Notes under the pieces: generated by a model | Seen by the model: the letters and a program-made list of their open reading frames with translations, nothing else | Databases searched by the model: none | Told to the model about the DNA's origin: nothing | Made by a program: the position numbers and the translations under genes | Assembly (NCBI GenBank): GCA_001263235.1 | Contig: LGRD01000010.1 | Span: forward strand, 62,001-126,000 | Direction: 5' to 3' | Length of the DNA: 64,000 nucleotides | DNA from: Methylibium sp. NZG | GTDB taxonomy: Bacteria; Pseudomonadota; Gammaproteobacteria; Burkholderiales; Burkholderiaceae_C | In this document: one piece after another, positions 31,554-40,579 of the stretch | How positions within the stretch are numbered: position 1 is the stretch's first letter | Layout: each line of letters opens with the position of its first letter

Positions 31554-31928
31554 ATGAAACAAGGCTTGCTGCTGTTTGCCCACGGCGCGCGCGACCCGCG
31601 CTGGGCGCTGCCGTTCAAGGCCGTCACGCAGCGCGTGCGCGCGCGTGCGCCGTCGCTCGATGTGGAATTGGCGTACCTGGAATTCATGACGCCGGACCTC
31701 CTCGGCGCCGGCGATCGCCTCGCTGCGGCGGGTTGCGTGCAGGTGGACGTGGTGCCGCTCTTTCTGGGCGCCGGCGGCCATGTCCGCAAAGACCTGCCGG
31801 AGCTGCTGGAGACGCTCGGCGCACGCCACGTCGGTGTGCAGTGGATTCTTCGCCCGGCCATTGGCGAACTGGAGAGCGTGATCACCGCCATCGCCGACGC
31901 CGCACTGGAGTCCATGCGCGACGATTGA
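31554..31928 (+). CDS. CbiX/SirB-type sirohydrochlorin chelatase domain protein
   Basis: 124 residues from ATG 31554. 'MKQGLLLFAHGARDPRWALPF' carries the conserved chelatase histidine, and 'VVPLFLGAGGHVRKDLPELL' holds the second metal-site histidine. Single-domain CbiX proteins insert cobalt, nickel or iron into sirohydrochlorin. With a CysB-type regulator next to it, a sirohaem role for sulfite reductase is attractive, but that is inference. It follows lptG by 10 bp. Confidence 0.88.
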   Translation: MKQGLLLFAHGARDPRWALPFKAVTQRVRARAPSLDVELAYLEFMTPDLLGAGDRLAAAGCVQVDVVPLFLGAGGHVRKDLPELLETLGARHVGVQWILRPAIGELESVITAIADAALESMRDD

Positions 31929-31987
31929 GGTTCTGAATGGAATAATGCGGCCGTTCTTCAGACCTTGATCGACATAACAGCAGCGCC

Positions 31988-32932
31988 ATGAACTTGCACC
32001 AGTTTCGTTTCGTCCAGGAAGCGGTGCGCCACGACCTGAACCTGACCGAGACCGCCAAGGCGCTGTTCACTTCGCAGCCGGGCGTGTCCAAAGCCATCCT
32101 CGAACTCGAGAGCGAGCTCGGTGTGGACATCTTCGCGCGCCACGGCAAGCGGCTCAAGCGCATCACCGAGCCCGGCGAGCAGGTGCTCAAGTCGATCGAG
32201 GTCATCCTGCGCGAGGTGGGCAACCTCAAGCGCATCGGCGCGGAGTTCTCGACCCAGGACGCAGGCACCCTGTCGATCGCCACCACGCACAGCCAGGCGC
32301 GCTACTTCCTGCCCGGGCCGGTGGCGGAGTTGCGGCGCCGGCACCCGAACGTGGCGATCAGCCTGCACCAGGGGTCGCCCAGCCAAGTGGCCCGGATGGT
32401 GATCGAAGAGGTGGCCGACATCGGCCTGGCCACCGAGTCGCTCGCCGATATGGAGGGGCTCGTGAGCCTGCCCTGCTATGAGTGGCACCACGCCGTCGTG
32501 ATGCCGGCCGGGCATCGGCTCGCAGCGCTCGACCGCATTTCGCTGGAAGCGCTGGCCGCCGAGCCGCTGGTCTCGTATCACCCGTCGTTCAGCGGGCGCA
32601 CGCGCGTGGACCAGGCGTTCGCGGCGCGCCGGCTCAAGCCGAACATCGTGCTGGAGGCGATCGACGCCGACGTCATCAAGACCTACGTGCGCCTCGGCCT
32701 GGGCGTGGGCATCGTCGCCGAGCTCGCGGTGCGCGACGACCCGCCCGATGGTGACCTGGTGTCGCGCCCGGTGGGCCACCTGTTCGGCCAGAACGTCACC
32801 CGCATCGCCTTCAAGCGCGGCGCCTACCTGCGAAACTATGTTTATTCGTTCGCCGAAATGCTGTCGACCCGCCTCAGCCGCGCGCTGATTGCGCGTGTGC
32901 TGGCCGGCGACGCGCAGGACTACCAGCTCTGA
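31988..32932 (+). CDS. CysB-family LysR-type transcriptional regulator
   Basis: 314 residues. The N-terminal helix-turn-helix 'MNLHQFRFVQEAVRHDLNLTETAKALFTSQPGVSKAILELE' and 'FARHGKRLKRITEPGEQVL' are the CysB/Cbl signature, rather than general LysR. The effector domain includes 'TTHSQARYFLP', the sulfate/O-acetylserine-sensing region of this family. It probably controls sulfur assimilation or sulfonate use. It is full length. The neighbouring CbiX chelatase and the aminotransferase may share this sulfur theme. Confidence 0.93.
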   Translation: MNLHQFRFVQEAVRHDLNLTETAKALFTSQPGVSKAILELESELGVDIFARHGKRLKRITEPGEQVLKSIEVILREVGNLKRIGAEFSTQDAGTLSIATTHSQARYFLPGPVAELRRRHPNVAISLHQGSPSQVARMVIEEVADIGLATESLADMEGLVSLPCYEWHHAVVMPAGHRLAALDRISLEALAAEPLVSYHPSFSGRTRVDQAFAARRLKPNIVLEAIDADVIKTYVRLGLGVGIVAELAVRDDPPDGDLVSRPVGHLFGQNVTRIAFKRGAYLRNYVYSFAEMLSTRLSRALIARVLAGDAQDYQL

Positions 32933-32951
32933 GACCACACTTCGAACAGCC

Positions 32952-34130
32952 ATGCAAAGCACCCAGACCCGAACGCCGCCTCGAACGCCCTACGTTGCCA
33001 GCCGCTTGCCCCAGGTCGGCACGACGATCTTCACCGTGATGTCGGCCCTGGCGCAACAGCACGACGCCGTCAACCTCGGCCAGGGCTTCCCCGACTTCGA
33101 CTGCGATCCGGCGCTGCTGGACGCGGTGGACGCCGCGATGCGCTCCGGCCTGAACCAGTACCCGCCGATGACCGGCGTGCCGGCGCTGCGCGACGCCGTC
33201 GCGGCCAAGGTGGGCGCACTCTACGGCCACGCCTACGACCCAGGCACGGAAATCACCATCACCGCCGGCGCCACGCAGGCGATCATCACCGCCATCCTGG
33301 CCATCGTTCACCCAGGCGACGAGGTGATCGTGCTCGACCCTTGCTATGACAGCTACGAGCCGAACATCCACCTCGCCGGCGGCGTGGCGGTGCATGTGCC
33401 GCTGACGCCGGGCAGCTTCGCGCCCGACTTCGCCAAGATCGCAGCGGCGATCACGCCGCGCACACGCGCGCTGATCATCAATACGCCGCACAACCCGAGC
33501 GCCACCGTCTGGTCGGCTGCTCACATGCGGCGGCTGGCCGAACTGCTGCGCCCGACCGACGTGCTGCTCATCGCCGACGAGGTGTATGAGCACATGGTCT
33601 TCGACGGCGAACAGCACCAAAGCGTGTCGCGCTGGCCCGAATTGGCACAGCGCAGTTTCGTTGTGTCGAGCTTCGGCAAGACGTACCACGTGACGGGCTG
33701 GAAGATCGGCTACGTTGCGGCGCCGGCCTCGCTGATGGCCGAGTTCCGCAAGGTGCACCAGTTCAACGTGTTCACCGTCAACACGCCGATGCAGCACGGC
33801 CTGGCGAAGTTCATGGCCGATCCGGCGCATCACCTGAGCCTGCCGGCGTTCTACCAGCGCAAGCGCGACCTGTTTCGGGCCGGGCTGGCAAAGACACGCC
33901 TGCGTTTGCTGCCCAGCCAGGGCAGCTACTTCCAGTGCGTGGACTACTCGGCCGTGAGCGACCTGAGCGAAGAAGCGTTCTGCCGCTGGATCACCGCCGA
34001 AGTGGGCGTGGCAGCGATCCCACTGTCGGCCTTCTACCAGGGCGGTTTCGAGCAGCGTTTCGCGCGCTTCTGCTTTGCAAAGAAGGACGAGACGTTGAAC
34101 CTGGCGCTGGGGCGGCTGGCTCGGCTCTGA
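32952..34130 (+). CDS. PLP-dependent aminotransferase (methionine aminotransferase, YbdL-like)
   Basis: 392 residues from ATG 32952. Fold type I class I/II aminotransferase: 'VNLGQGFPDFDCDPALLDAV', 'ITITAGATQAIITAILAIVHPGDEVIVLDPCYDSY', 'NTPHNPSATVW', 'LLIADEVYEHMVFDG' and the Schiff-base lysine in 'SSFGKTYHVTGWKIGY'. The pattern matches YbdL/KAT-type enzymes that transaminate methionine or aromatic amino acids with keto acids. It begins 19 bp after the CysB-family gene, consistent with co-transcription. Exact substrate preference cannot be read. Confidence 0.88.
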   Translation: MQSTQTRTPPRTPYVASRLPQVGTTIFTVMSALAQQHDAVNLGQGFPDFDCDPALLDAVDAAMRSGLNQYPPMTGVPALRDAVAAKVGALYGHAYDPGTEITITAGATQAIITAILAIVHPGDEVIVLDPCYDSYEPNIHLAGGVAVHVPLTPGSFAPDFAKIAAAITPRTRALIINTPHNPSATVWSAAHMRRLAELLRPTDVLLIADEVYEHMVFDGEQHQSVSRWPELAQRSFVVSSFGKTYHVTGWKIGYVAAPASLMAEFRKVHQFNVFTVNTPMQHGLAKFMADPAHHLSLPAFYQRKRDLFRAGLAKTRLRLLPSQGSYFQCVDYSAVSDLSEEAFCRWITAEVGVAAIPLSAFYQGGFEQRFARFCFAKKDETLNLALGRLARL

Positions 34131-34181
34131 GTCAGCGGCGGACCGACGCGAAACCTCGCGCCGGCTCGGGACTGAGCGGGG

Positions 34182-34205
34182 GGCTCAGCGGCTCAGCGGC
34201 TCAGC
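34182..34205. repeat. 8-bp tandem repeat x3 at the fimV 3' end
   Basis: GGCTCAGC occurs three times in a row, followed by GG. The FimV-like gene stop codon (34201-34203) lies in the third unit, so changes in copy number would not alter the protein but would change the spacer after it. Confidence 0.7.
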
Positions 34206-36198
34206 GGCGAATGATGCCGCCCGGCTTCGTCGAATCGTCGGTGAGGTCGAGCGGCCCGAGGTCCAGCGACAGACTGCGGCTGTCCAGCGTCGAGTCGGGC
34301 CCCTGGCTCGCCGCGTCAGCCCCGGCGTCGGGCTTGGCAGCCGCCGCGCTTCGATGGGCCATGATGCTCGGCATCGACGCCACGAGCCGCGAGACCGGCG
34401 CGCTCGGCGCGTCGCTGTCCATCGGCAGCAGCAGGTCGACCGCGCTGCCGTCGTCGGCCTTGTGCGCAAAGTCGCGTGCCACGGCGTAGAGAAACAGCAG
34501 TTCGCGGTAGGCGGGCAGGTCGAAGGCTTCTTCGGTCTCGTCGCGCCGGAAGAGCGAGGCCTCCAGCGTCTCCATCACACGCGAGGGCATGACCCAGAGC
34601 GCCTCCAGGCGCGCGATCGTCGCGGGGTAGTCCTCGAGCGAGCGGCCTTGCTGCAGATCGGCGTCCCAATCGGGCGCGTAGGCGTTGAAGCGGCGGTTGA
34701 AGCGCTCGCGGATGCGTTCGTAGGCGCTGCGGTCGCCGCGGCGGCGGTAGATCTCGAGCAGCTTCAGGTACGGCAGCGGGCTGATGCCGCCGGTGCTGCG
34801 CACGTGGCCCATCAGCAGGTCGATGGCCGCGTCGTCCTGGCCCAGCACGACGAAAAACTCGGCCTGCTGTTCGAGGTCGATCAGTTCCTCGACCGACAGG
34901 TCGCGGCGCGGTTCGGGCACCAGGTCGGGCGCTGGCTCGGTCTGGCGCGAGTCGGCCCAATTCACCGCCCTGGCCGGCTCGGGGGCAACGACCACCTTGG
35001 CGGGAGGCTTCAACACCTCGGCCTCGTCGGCAAACTGGGAAGGCACGTCGTCCTCAGGCTCGGGCAGGCGGCTGGCGGCGGCCGGGGTCGGCGCCACGGT
35101 TCCCCACCACTTGGGATCGTTGCGCGCCTTGGACTGACGGCGCCACAAGGCGACCACCGCCAGCGCCAGCAGCGCGCTCGCAGCCGCCAGCGCATACACG
35201 AGCGGGTTCGCGTACCGCTGCGATTCAGCTTCCTTCACGCGCGCCTGCAACGAGACCAGCGCCTTTTGTGCGGCCTGGGTTTCGTCACGCACGCGCTTCA
35301 GGCTGTCTTCGAGCGCCTTGAGGCGATCGCGTTCTTGCGCCAGCGCGTCCGGCACTGCAGCGTCCGTCGGTGGGGGCGCTGGCTTGGGCGCCTCTGCCAG
35401 CAACACGGCCGAGGCCGGCGCGGTGGCGGCCGAAACCGGCGGCACGACAGGCGCTGCCGCAGGCGCTGCAAGGGGCGCGGCAGCCAGCGCGGGGGCTGCG
35501 GCCGTCGGCGCCTTGGCCATCAGCGCCGGTGCTTCGAGTTGCAAGCGCGAGCCGGACTGAGCGGGCGCGCGAGCCGTCTTGAACGTGGGCGCCTGCGTCC
35601 GGCGCGCTGGTGTCGCCGCGGCGGTGTTGCCACTGCGGCGCACCGCCGCCCGGGGCGCGGACGACGCGGCTCGGGTCGGCCGCTGCGACGCGGAGTTGCT
35701 CGCACCGCCGGCCGGTTCCGGCGCCGGCCGAAGGGCCGTGCCGGTCGGCGCAGATGCCGCCTCGCTGACTGCAGGCGCGGGCAGCGTGGACTCCACCGGC
35801 GTGGCGGCCTGGGCGAGCGCCATCGACGGCGGGTCAATGAACGCGACGAACTTGCGCGTGGTTTTGTTGTCGCACCCGAGGGTCAGCACGACGGTGACGA
35901 CCGGCTCGTCGATCACCGTCGTCGTGCGCACGCGCACCCGTCGCTCGCTGCCTTCGCTGCCGTCGAGTTGCACACGGACCAGCGGTTGCACCAGCTTGTT
36001 GTCGCCGGAAAAGACTTCCGCGAAAACGCACTCTGGGGTCAAGGTTTCGTCGGCGTTCAGGCGGACCGCAGCCTCGAAGTTCAGTGGCTGGCCGAGCGAT
36101 GTCGAGTTGGTGACCCGTCCGAACCCCATCGCCTGAACCGTGGACACAGCGACCCACAGGACGGAGCCAAGGGCGTAGTGGGTCGAAGCTCTGCGCAT
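34201..36198 (-). CDS. FimV/HubP-like polar protein
   Basis: 665 residues. A signal peptide ends near 'VSTVQAMGFG'. The N-terminal domain 'GRVTNSTSLGQPLNFEAAVRLNADETL' is the conserved FimV N-terminal block, followed by a beta-rich periplasmic domain. A long Ala/Pro-rich linker leads to a coiled coil ('ERDRLKALEDSLKRVRDETQAAQKALVSLQARVKEAES'), one membrane helix near residue 330-350 ('LVYALAAASALLALAVVALW') and a cytoplasmic TPR-like tail ('QAEFFVVLGQDDAAIDLLMGHV'). In relatives FimV/HubP organises the cell pole and type IV pili. No LysM motif is obvious. It is shorter than Pseudomonas FimV. Confidence 0.82.
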   Translation of the reverse strand: MRRASTHYALGSVLWVAVSTVQAMGFGRVTNSTSLGQPLNFEAAVRLNADETLTPECVFAEVFSGDNKLVQPLVRVQLDGSEGSERRVRVRTTTVIDEPVVTVVLTLGCDNKTTRKFVAFIDPPSMALAQAATPVESTLPAPAVSEAASAPTGTALRPAPEPAGGASNSASQRPTRAASSAPRAAVRRSGNTAAATPARRTQAPTFKTARAPAQSGSRLQLEAPALMAKAPTAAAPALAAAPLAAPAAAPVVPPVSAATAPASAVLLAEAPKPAPPPTDAAVPDALAQERDRLKALEDSLKRVRDETQAAQKALVSLQARVKEAESQRYANPLVYALAAASALLALAVVALWRRQSKARNDPKWWGTVAPTPAAASRLPEPEDDVPSQFADEAEVLKPPAKVVVAPEPARAVNWADSRQTEPAPDLVPEPRRDLSVEELIDLEQQAEFFVVLGQDDAAIDLLMGHVRSTGGISPLPYLKLLEIYRRRGDRSAYERIRERFNRRFNAYAPDWDADLQQGRSLEDYPATIARLEALWVMPSRVMETLEASLFRRDETEEAFDLPAYRELLFLYAVARDFAHKADDGSAVDLLLPMDSDAPSAPVSRLVASMPSIMAHRSAAAAKPDAGADAASQGPDSTLDSRSLSLDLGPLDLTDDSTKPGGIIRR

Positions 36199-36365
36199 GC
36201 GTGTGGGGGTGCAAAAAGCCCGCGAACTCTAGCATGAAGACACATTTGCAAACCCCCTGCCATCACCAACTGGGACGGGGTGTGCTACATGCCACGGATA
36301 CGCGAATCAGCGCGGATTCTGCTGTCGCTGCGAGGGCACGGCGGCGCGGCCCGCGGGCGCGCCAC

Positions 36366-37163
36366 TCAATGGCGAAACCCAGCGTCGATGCGGTCCAGCC
36401 GGCGCAGCAGGCCCGGCCAGGTGAGCGCACCGCCGCCGGTGCCGCGGGTGGCTTGACGCGCCTGCTCGGCCGCCGTCGCGATGATCTGCGGATCCACATG
36501 AATGAGGGGGGTGCCACCGGCCATCGCGCGCAGCTGGATCGTGCAGACCGTCTCGAACAGGTACATCGCCAGGAAGGCATCGGCGATCGTGGGGCCGACG
36601 GTCAGCAACCCGTGATTGCGCAACATCAGGTAGTTGTTTCGGCCCAGGTCGGCCACCAGCCGCGGCTTCTCGTCGTCGCGCAGCGCCACGCCCTCGTAGT
36701 CGTGGTAACCGAGGCTGGACAGCACGAAGATCGATTGCTGCGACAGCGGCAGCACGCCGCCCCGCTGCGCCGACACCGCAATGCCGTTGAGCGTGTGCGT
36801 GTGCATCACGCAGTGCGCGTCGTGGCGTGCGGAGTGAATCGCGCTGTGGATCGTGAAGCCGGCCGGGTTGACCGAGAACGCCGAGTCGTCGAGCTTGTTG
36901 CTGTGCAGGTCGATCGTAATCAGGCATGACGCTGTGATCTCCTCGAACAGCAGGCCGTACGGGTTGATCAGGAACTGATCTTCAGTGCCCGGCACCCGCG
37001 CGCTGATGTGCGTGAACACCAGGTCGTCCCACTTGAAGGCGGCCACCAACCGGTAGGCAGCGGCGAGATCGACACGCGTCTGCCACTCGGCAGCGGAGAC
37101 GCGGTGCTTCAATGAGGGAATGTTCAGCGCAGAAGAGGACGAAGTAGATGACGAAGCAGACAC
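36366..37163 (-). CDS. class II aldolase/adducin family protein
   Basis: 265 residues if started at GTG 37163, chosen for its GAGGAGAA ribosome site; an upstream in-frame start at 37211 is possible. The family metal ligands are present as 'CVMHTHTLNGIAVS' and 'YLMLRNHGLLTVG', with 'VFTHISARVPG' earlier. Members are zinc aldolases or epimerases acting on small sugar phosphates, or are non-enzymatic adducin-like proteins, so the substrate is undetermined. The gene is divergent from a Crp/Fnr-type regulator, which may control it. Confidence 0.88.
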   Translation of the reverse strand: MSASSSTSSSSALNIPSLKHRVSAAEWQTRVDLAAAYRLVAAFKWDDLVFTHISARVPGTEDQFLINPYGLLFEEITASCLITIDLHSNKLDDSAFSVNPAGFTIHSAIHSARHDAHCVMHTHTLNGIAVSAQRGGVLPLSQQSIFVLSSLGYHDYEGVALRDDEKPRLVADLGRNNYLMLRNHGLLTVGPTIADAFLAMYLFETVCTIQLRAMAGGTPLIHVDPQIIATAAEQARQATRGTGGGALTWPGLLRRLDRIDAGFRH

Positions 37164-37255
37164 AGGGTTCTCCTCGGAGTCGACGCGACCCGGGGGGACG
37201 CTCATGGACAATAGGTTTTGCCAGCCGCATCATGCTGTCACATCAGCGACTGAAC

Positions 37256-37960
37256 ATGAATATCGAAGCCCTCACCGACCTCGAACGAACCAGCATCGAG
37301 GCCGGGTCGTGGTTCTCCAGACTGTCTGCGGGCCTGCGTCAGGCAATCCTGGCGCGGGCCGCGATGCGGCGCCTGTCCGACGGCGCCATGCTGGCCTCGC
37401 GCGGCACACCGGCCGACCAGTGGTGTGGCGTGGCCAAAGGCGCGGTGCGGGTCAGTTCGGTGTCCCTGTCGGGCAAGCAGATCACGCTGACCTACGTGGA
37501 GCCCGGCACCTGGTTCGGCGATATCGCGCTGTTCGACGGGCTGCCCCGCACGCACGACGCCAATGCGCACGGCGAAACCACGCTGCTGGTGGTGCACAAG
37601 GGCGACTTCAAGGACTTGCTGGCGCAGCATACCGAGCTGTACGAAGCGCTGCTTCGCCTGAACTGCCGCCGCCTGCGCCTGCTGTTCGACGTGGTGGAAG
37701 ACCTGAACACACGGCCGCTGTCGTCGCGACTGGCCAAGCAGATATTGCTGCTAGCGCGCAGCTACGGCGTGGCGCAAGGTGAAGAGATCCGCATCGGCCT
37801 GCAGCTCGCACAAGAAGACCTGGCGCAATTGCTCGGCGCGTCGCGCCAGCGCGTCAACCAGGAGTTGAAGGGCTTCGAGCGCGACGGCGCGGTGCGCATC
37901 GAGCCGACGCGGCTGGTGGTGCTGTCCAAGGACAAGCTGCTCGCCGTTGCGGACCGCTGA
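37256..37960 (+). CDS. Crp/Fnr-family transcriptional regulator
   Basis: 234 residues from ATG 37256; ATG 37232 is an alternative. An N-terminal cyclic-nucleotide-binding fold ('GVAKGAVRVSSVSLSGKQITLTYVEPGTWFGDIALFDGLPRTHDA') is joined by the dimer helix to a C-terminal winged helix ('LAQEDLAQLLGASRQRVNQELKGFERDGAVRI'). The Fnr-type cysteine cluster at the N-terminus is missing, so it is not an Fe-S oxygen sensor. The ligand is unknown. It is divergent from the class II aldolase gene and upstream of the kinase/acyl-CoA dehydrogenase pair. Confidence 0.9.
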   Translation: MNIEALTDLERTSIEAGSWFSRLSAGLRQAILARAAMRRLSDGAMLASRGTPADQWCGVAKGAVRVSSVSLSGKQITLTYVEPGTWFGDIALFDGLPRTHDANAHGETTLLVVHKGDFKDLLAQHTELYEALLRLNCRRLRLLFDVVEDLNTRPLSSRLAKQILLLARSYGVAQGEEIRIGLQLAQEDLAQLLGASRQRVNQELKGFERDGAVRIEPTRLVVLSKDKLLAVADR

Positions 37961-38026
37961 ATGGCCGACCGCTGATGGCTGCCCGCCGATTTGCGCCGAT
38001 TCCAGTCACCACCCCTCTCTGAGCCC

Positions 38027-39136
38027 ATGGACAACTACTCCGGTACCAAACCCGTCGCCGAACAACACGCTTTCGACACGGCCGCCCTGCAGCGCTACCT
38101 CGAAGCCCGGCTCGCCGACTTCGCCGGACCGTTGAGCGTGGAGCAGTTCAAGGGCGGCCAGTCGAACCCGACCTACAAACTCGTCACACCGCAGCGCGCC
38201 TACGTGATGCGCTCCAAGCCTGGCCCGGCCGCCAAGCTGCTGCCGTCCGCGCACGCGATCGACCGCGAGTTCACCGTGATGAAGGCGCTGCAGGGCAGCG
38301 GCGTGCCGGTGCCGCAGATGCACCTGCTGTGCGAGGACGAAAGCGTGATCGGGCGCGCCTTCTTCGTCATGGAGTTCATGCAGGGCCGGGTGCTGTGGGA
38401 GCAGTCGCTGCCCGACATGGGCAAGCCGACCCGCGGCGCCGTCTACGACGAGATGAACCGCGTCATCTCGGCGCTGCACCAGGTCGATGTGCAGGCTGCC
38501 GGCCTTGCGGCCTACGGCAAGCCGGGCAACTACTTCGACCGCCAACTCGGCCGCTGGAGCAAGCAGTACCTCGCCTCCATAACCGAGTCGATCGAGCCGA
38601 TCGAGGCGATGGACCGGCTGATGCAATGGCTGCCCGCGCACATGCCCGCGAGCGCGCGCGACGAGAGCCAGGTGGCCGTCGTGCATGGCGACTTCCGCCT
38701 CGACAACCTGGTGTTCCACCCCACCGAGCCGCGCATCATCGCGGTGCTCGACTGGGAGCTGTCCACGCTGGGCCACCCGCTGGCCGACTTCAGTTACCAC
38801 TGCATGTCGTGGCACATCACGCCCGGCGCGTTCCGCGGCATCGGCGGGCTCGACCTGGCAGCGCTCGGCATCCCCGACGAGAAGGCGTATGTGCGCCGCT
38901 ACTGCGAGCGCACAGGCAGGATCGGCATGGGCGGCGACCCGGCCGCGGTGATGGCCGACTGGAACTTCTACATGGCCTACAACTTGTTCCGCATGGCCGC
39001 CATCCTGCAGGGCATTGCCAAGCGGGTGGTCGATGGCACTGCCTCCAGCGCCCAGGCCAAGCAGGCCGGCGCAGGCGCACGGCCGCTGGCCGAGATGGGC
39101 TGGCAGATCGCCCAACGCGCCCAACGCGCGGGCTGA
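38027..39136 (+). CDS. phosphotransferase family protein (APH-like kinase, ACAD10/11- or LvaA-type)
   Basis: 369 residues from ATG 38027. Aminoglycoside-phosphotransferase-like kinase fold: a glycine-containing N-lobe ('FKGGQSNPTYKLVTPQRAYVMRSKP' with the ATP-binding lysine), the catalytic loop 'VVHGDFRLDNLVFHP' and the metal-binding 'AVLDWELSTLGHPLADFSY'. This branch is known from the N-terminal kinase domain of ACAD10/ACAD11 and from LvaA, which phosphorylate 4-hydroxyacyl-CoA. Aminoglycoside resistance is unlikely. The acyl-CoA dehydrogenase 45 bp downstream is the matching partner. Confidence 0.88.
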   Translation: MDNYSGTKPVAEQHAFDTAALQRYLEARLADFAGPLSVEQFKGGQSNPTYKLVTPQRAYVMRSKPGPAAKLLPSAHAIDREFTVMKALQGSGVPVPQMHLLCEDESVIGRAFFVMEFMQGRVLWEQSLPDMGKPTRGAVYDEMNRVISALHQVDVQAAGLAAYGKPGNYFDRQLGRWSKQYLASITESIEPIEAMDRLMQWLPAHMPASARDESQVAVVHGDFRLDNLVFHPTEPRIIAVLDWELSTLGHPLADFSYHCMSWHITPGAFRGIGGLDLAALGIPDEKAYVRRYCERTGRIGMGGDPAAVMADWNFYMAYNLFRMAAILQGIAKRVVDGTASSAQAKQAGAGARPLAEMGWQIAQRAQRAG

Positions 39137-39181
39137 CCGCACGCACCCCAACCCGAACCCTCGACCCACGAAAGACCCGCC

Positions 39182-40396
<1,215 letters not shown>

Positions 40397-40579
40397 GCCG
40401 GTGAACCCCGGCGTGTGCTTCTGCACAGGATTGGCATGAACAGCAGGGCCAATTCCGGCTTTCGTTGCTCGACTCGCGATGCACACTTGGCAGACCCCGA
40501 CGGACGCCCGCACAACAGAGCGCTGCCCAACCCTACAGCCACACTGATCGAGGCGGGTGCCAAGGCAACCAGGAGAAGC

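Noticed and set aside
38027-39136. Aminoglycoside resistance gene
   Set aside because: The kinase fold is shared, but the sequence type and the neighbouring acyl-CoA dehydrogenase fit acyl-CoA metabolism, not antibiotic modification.
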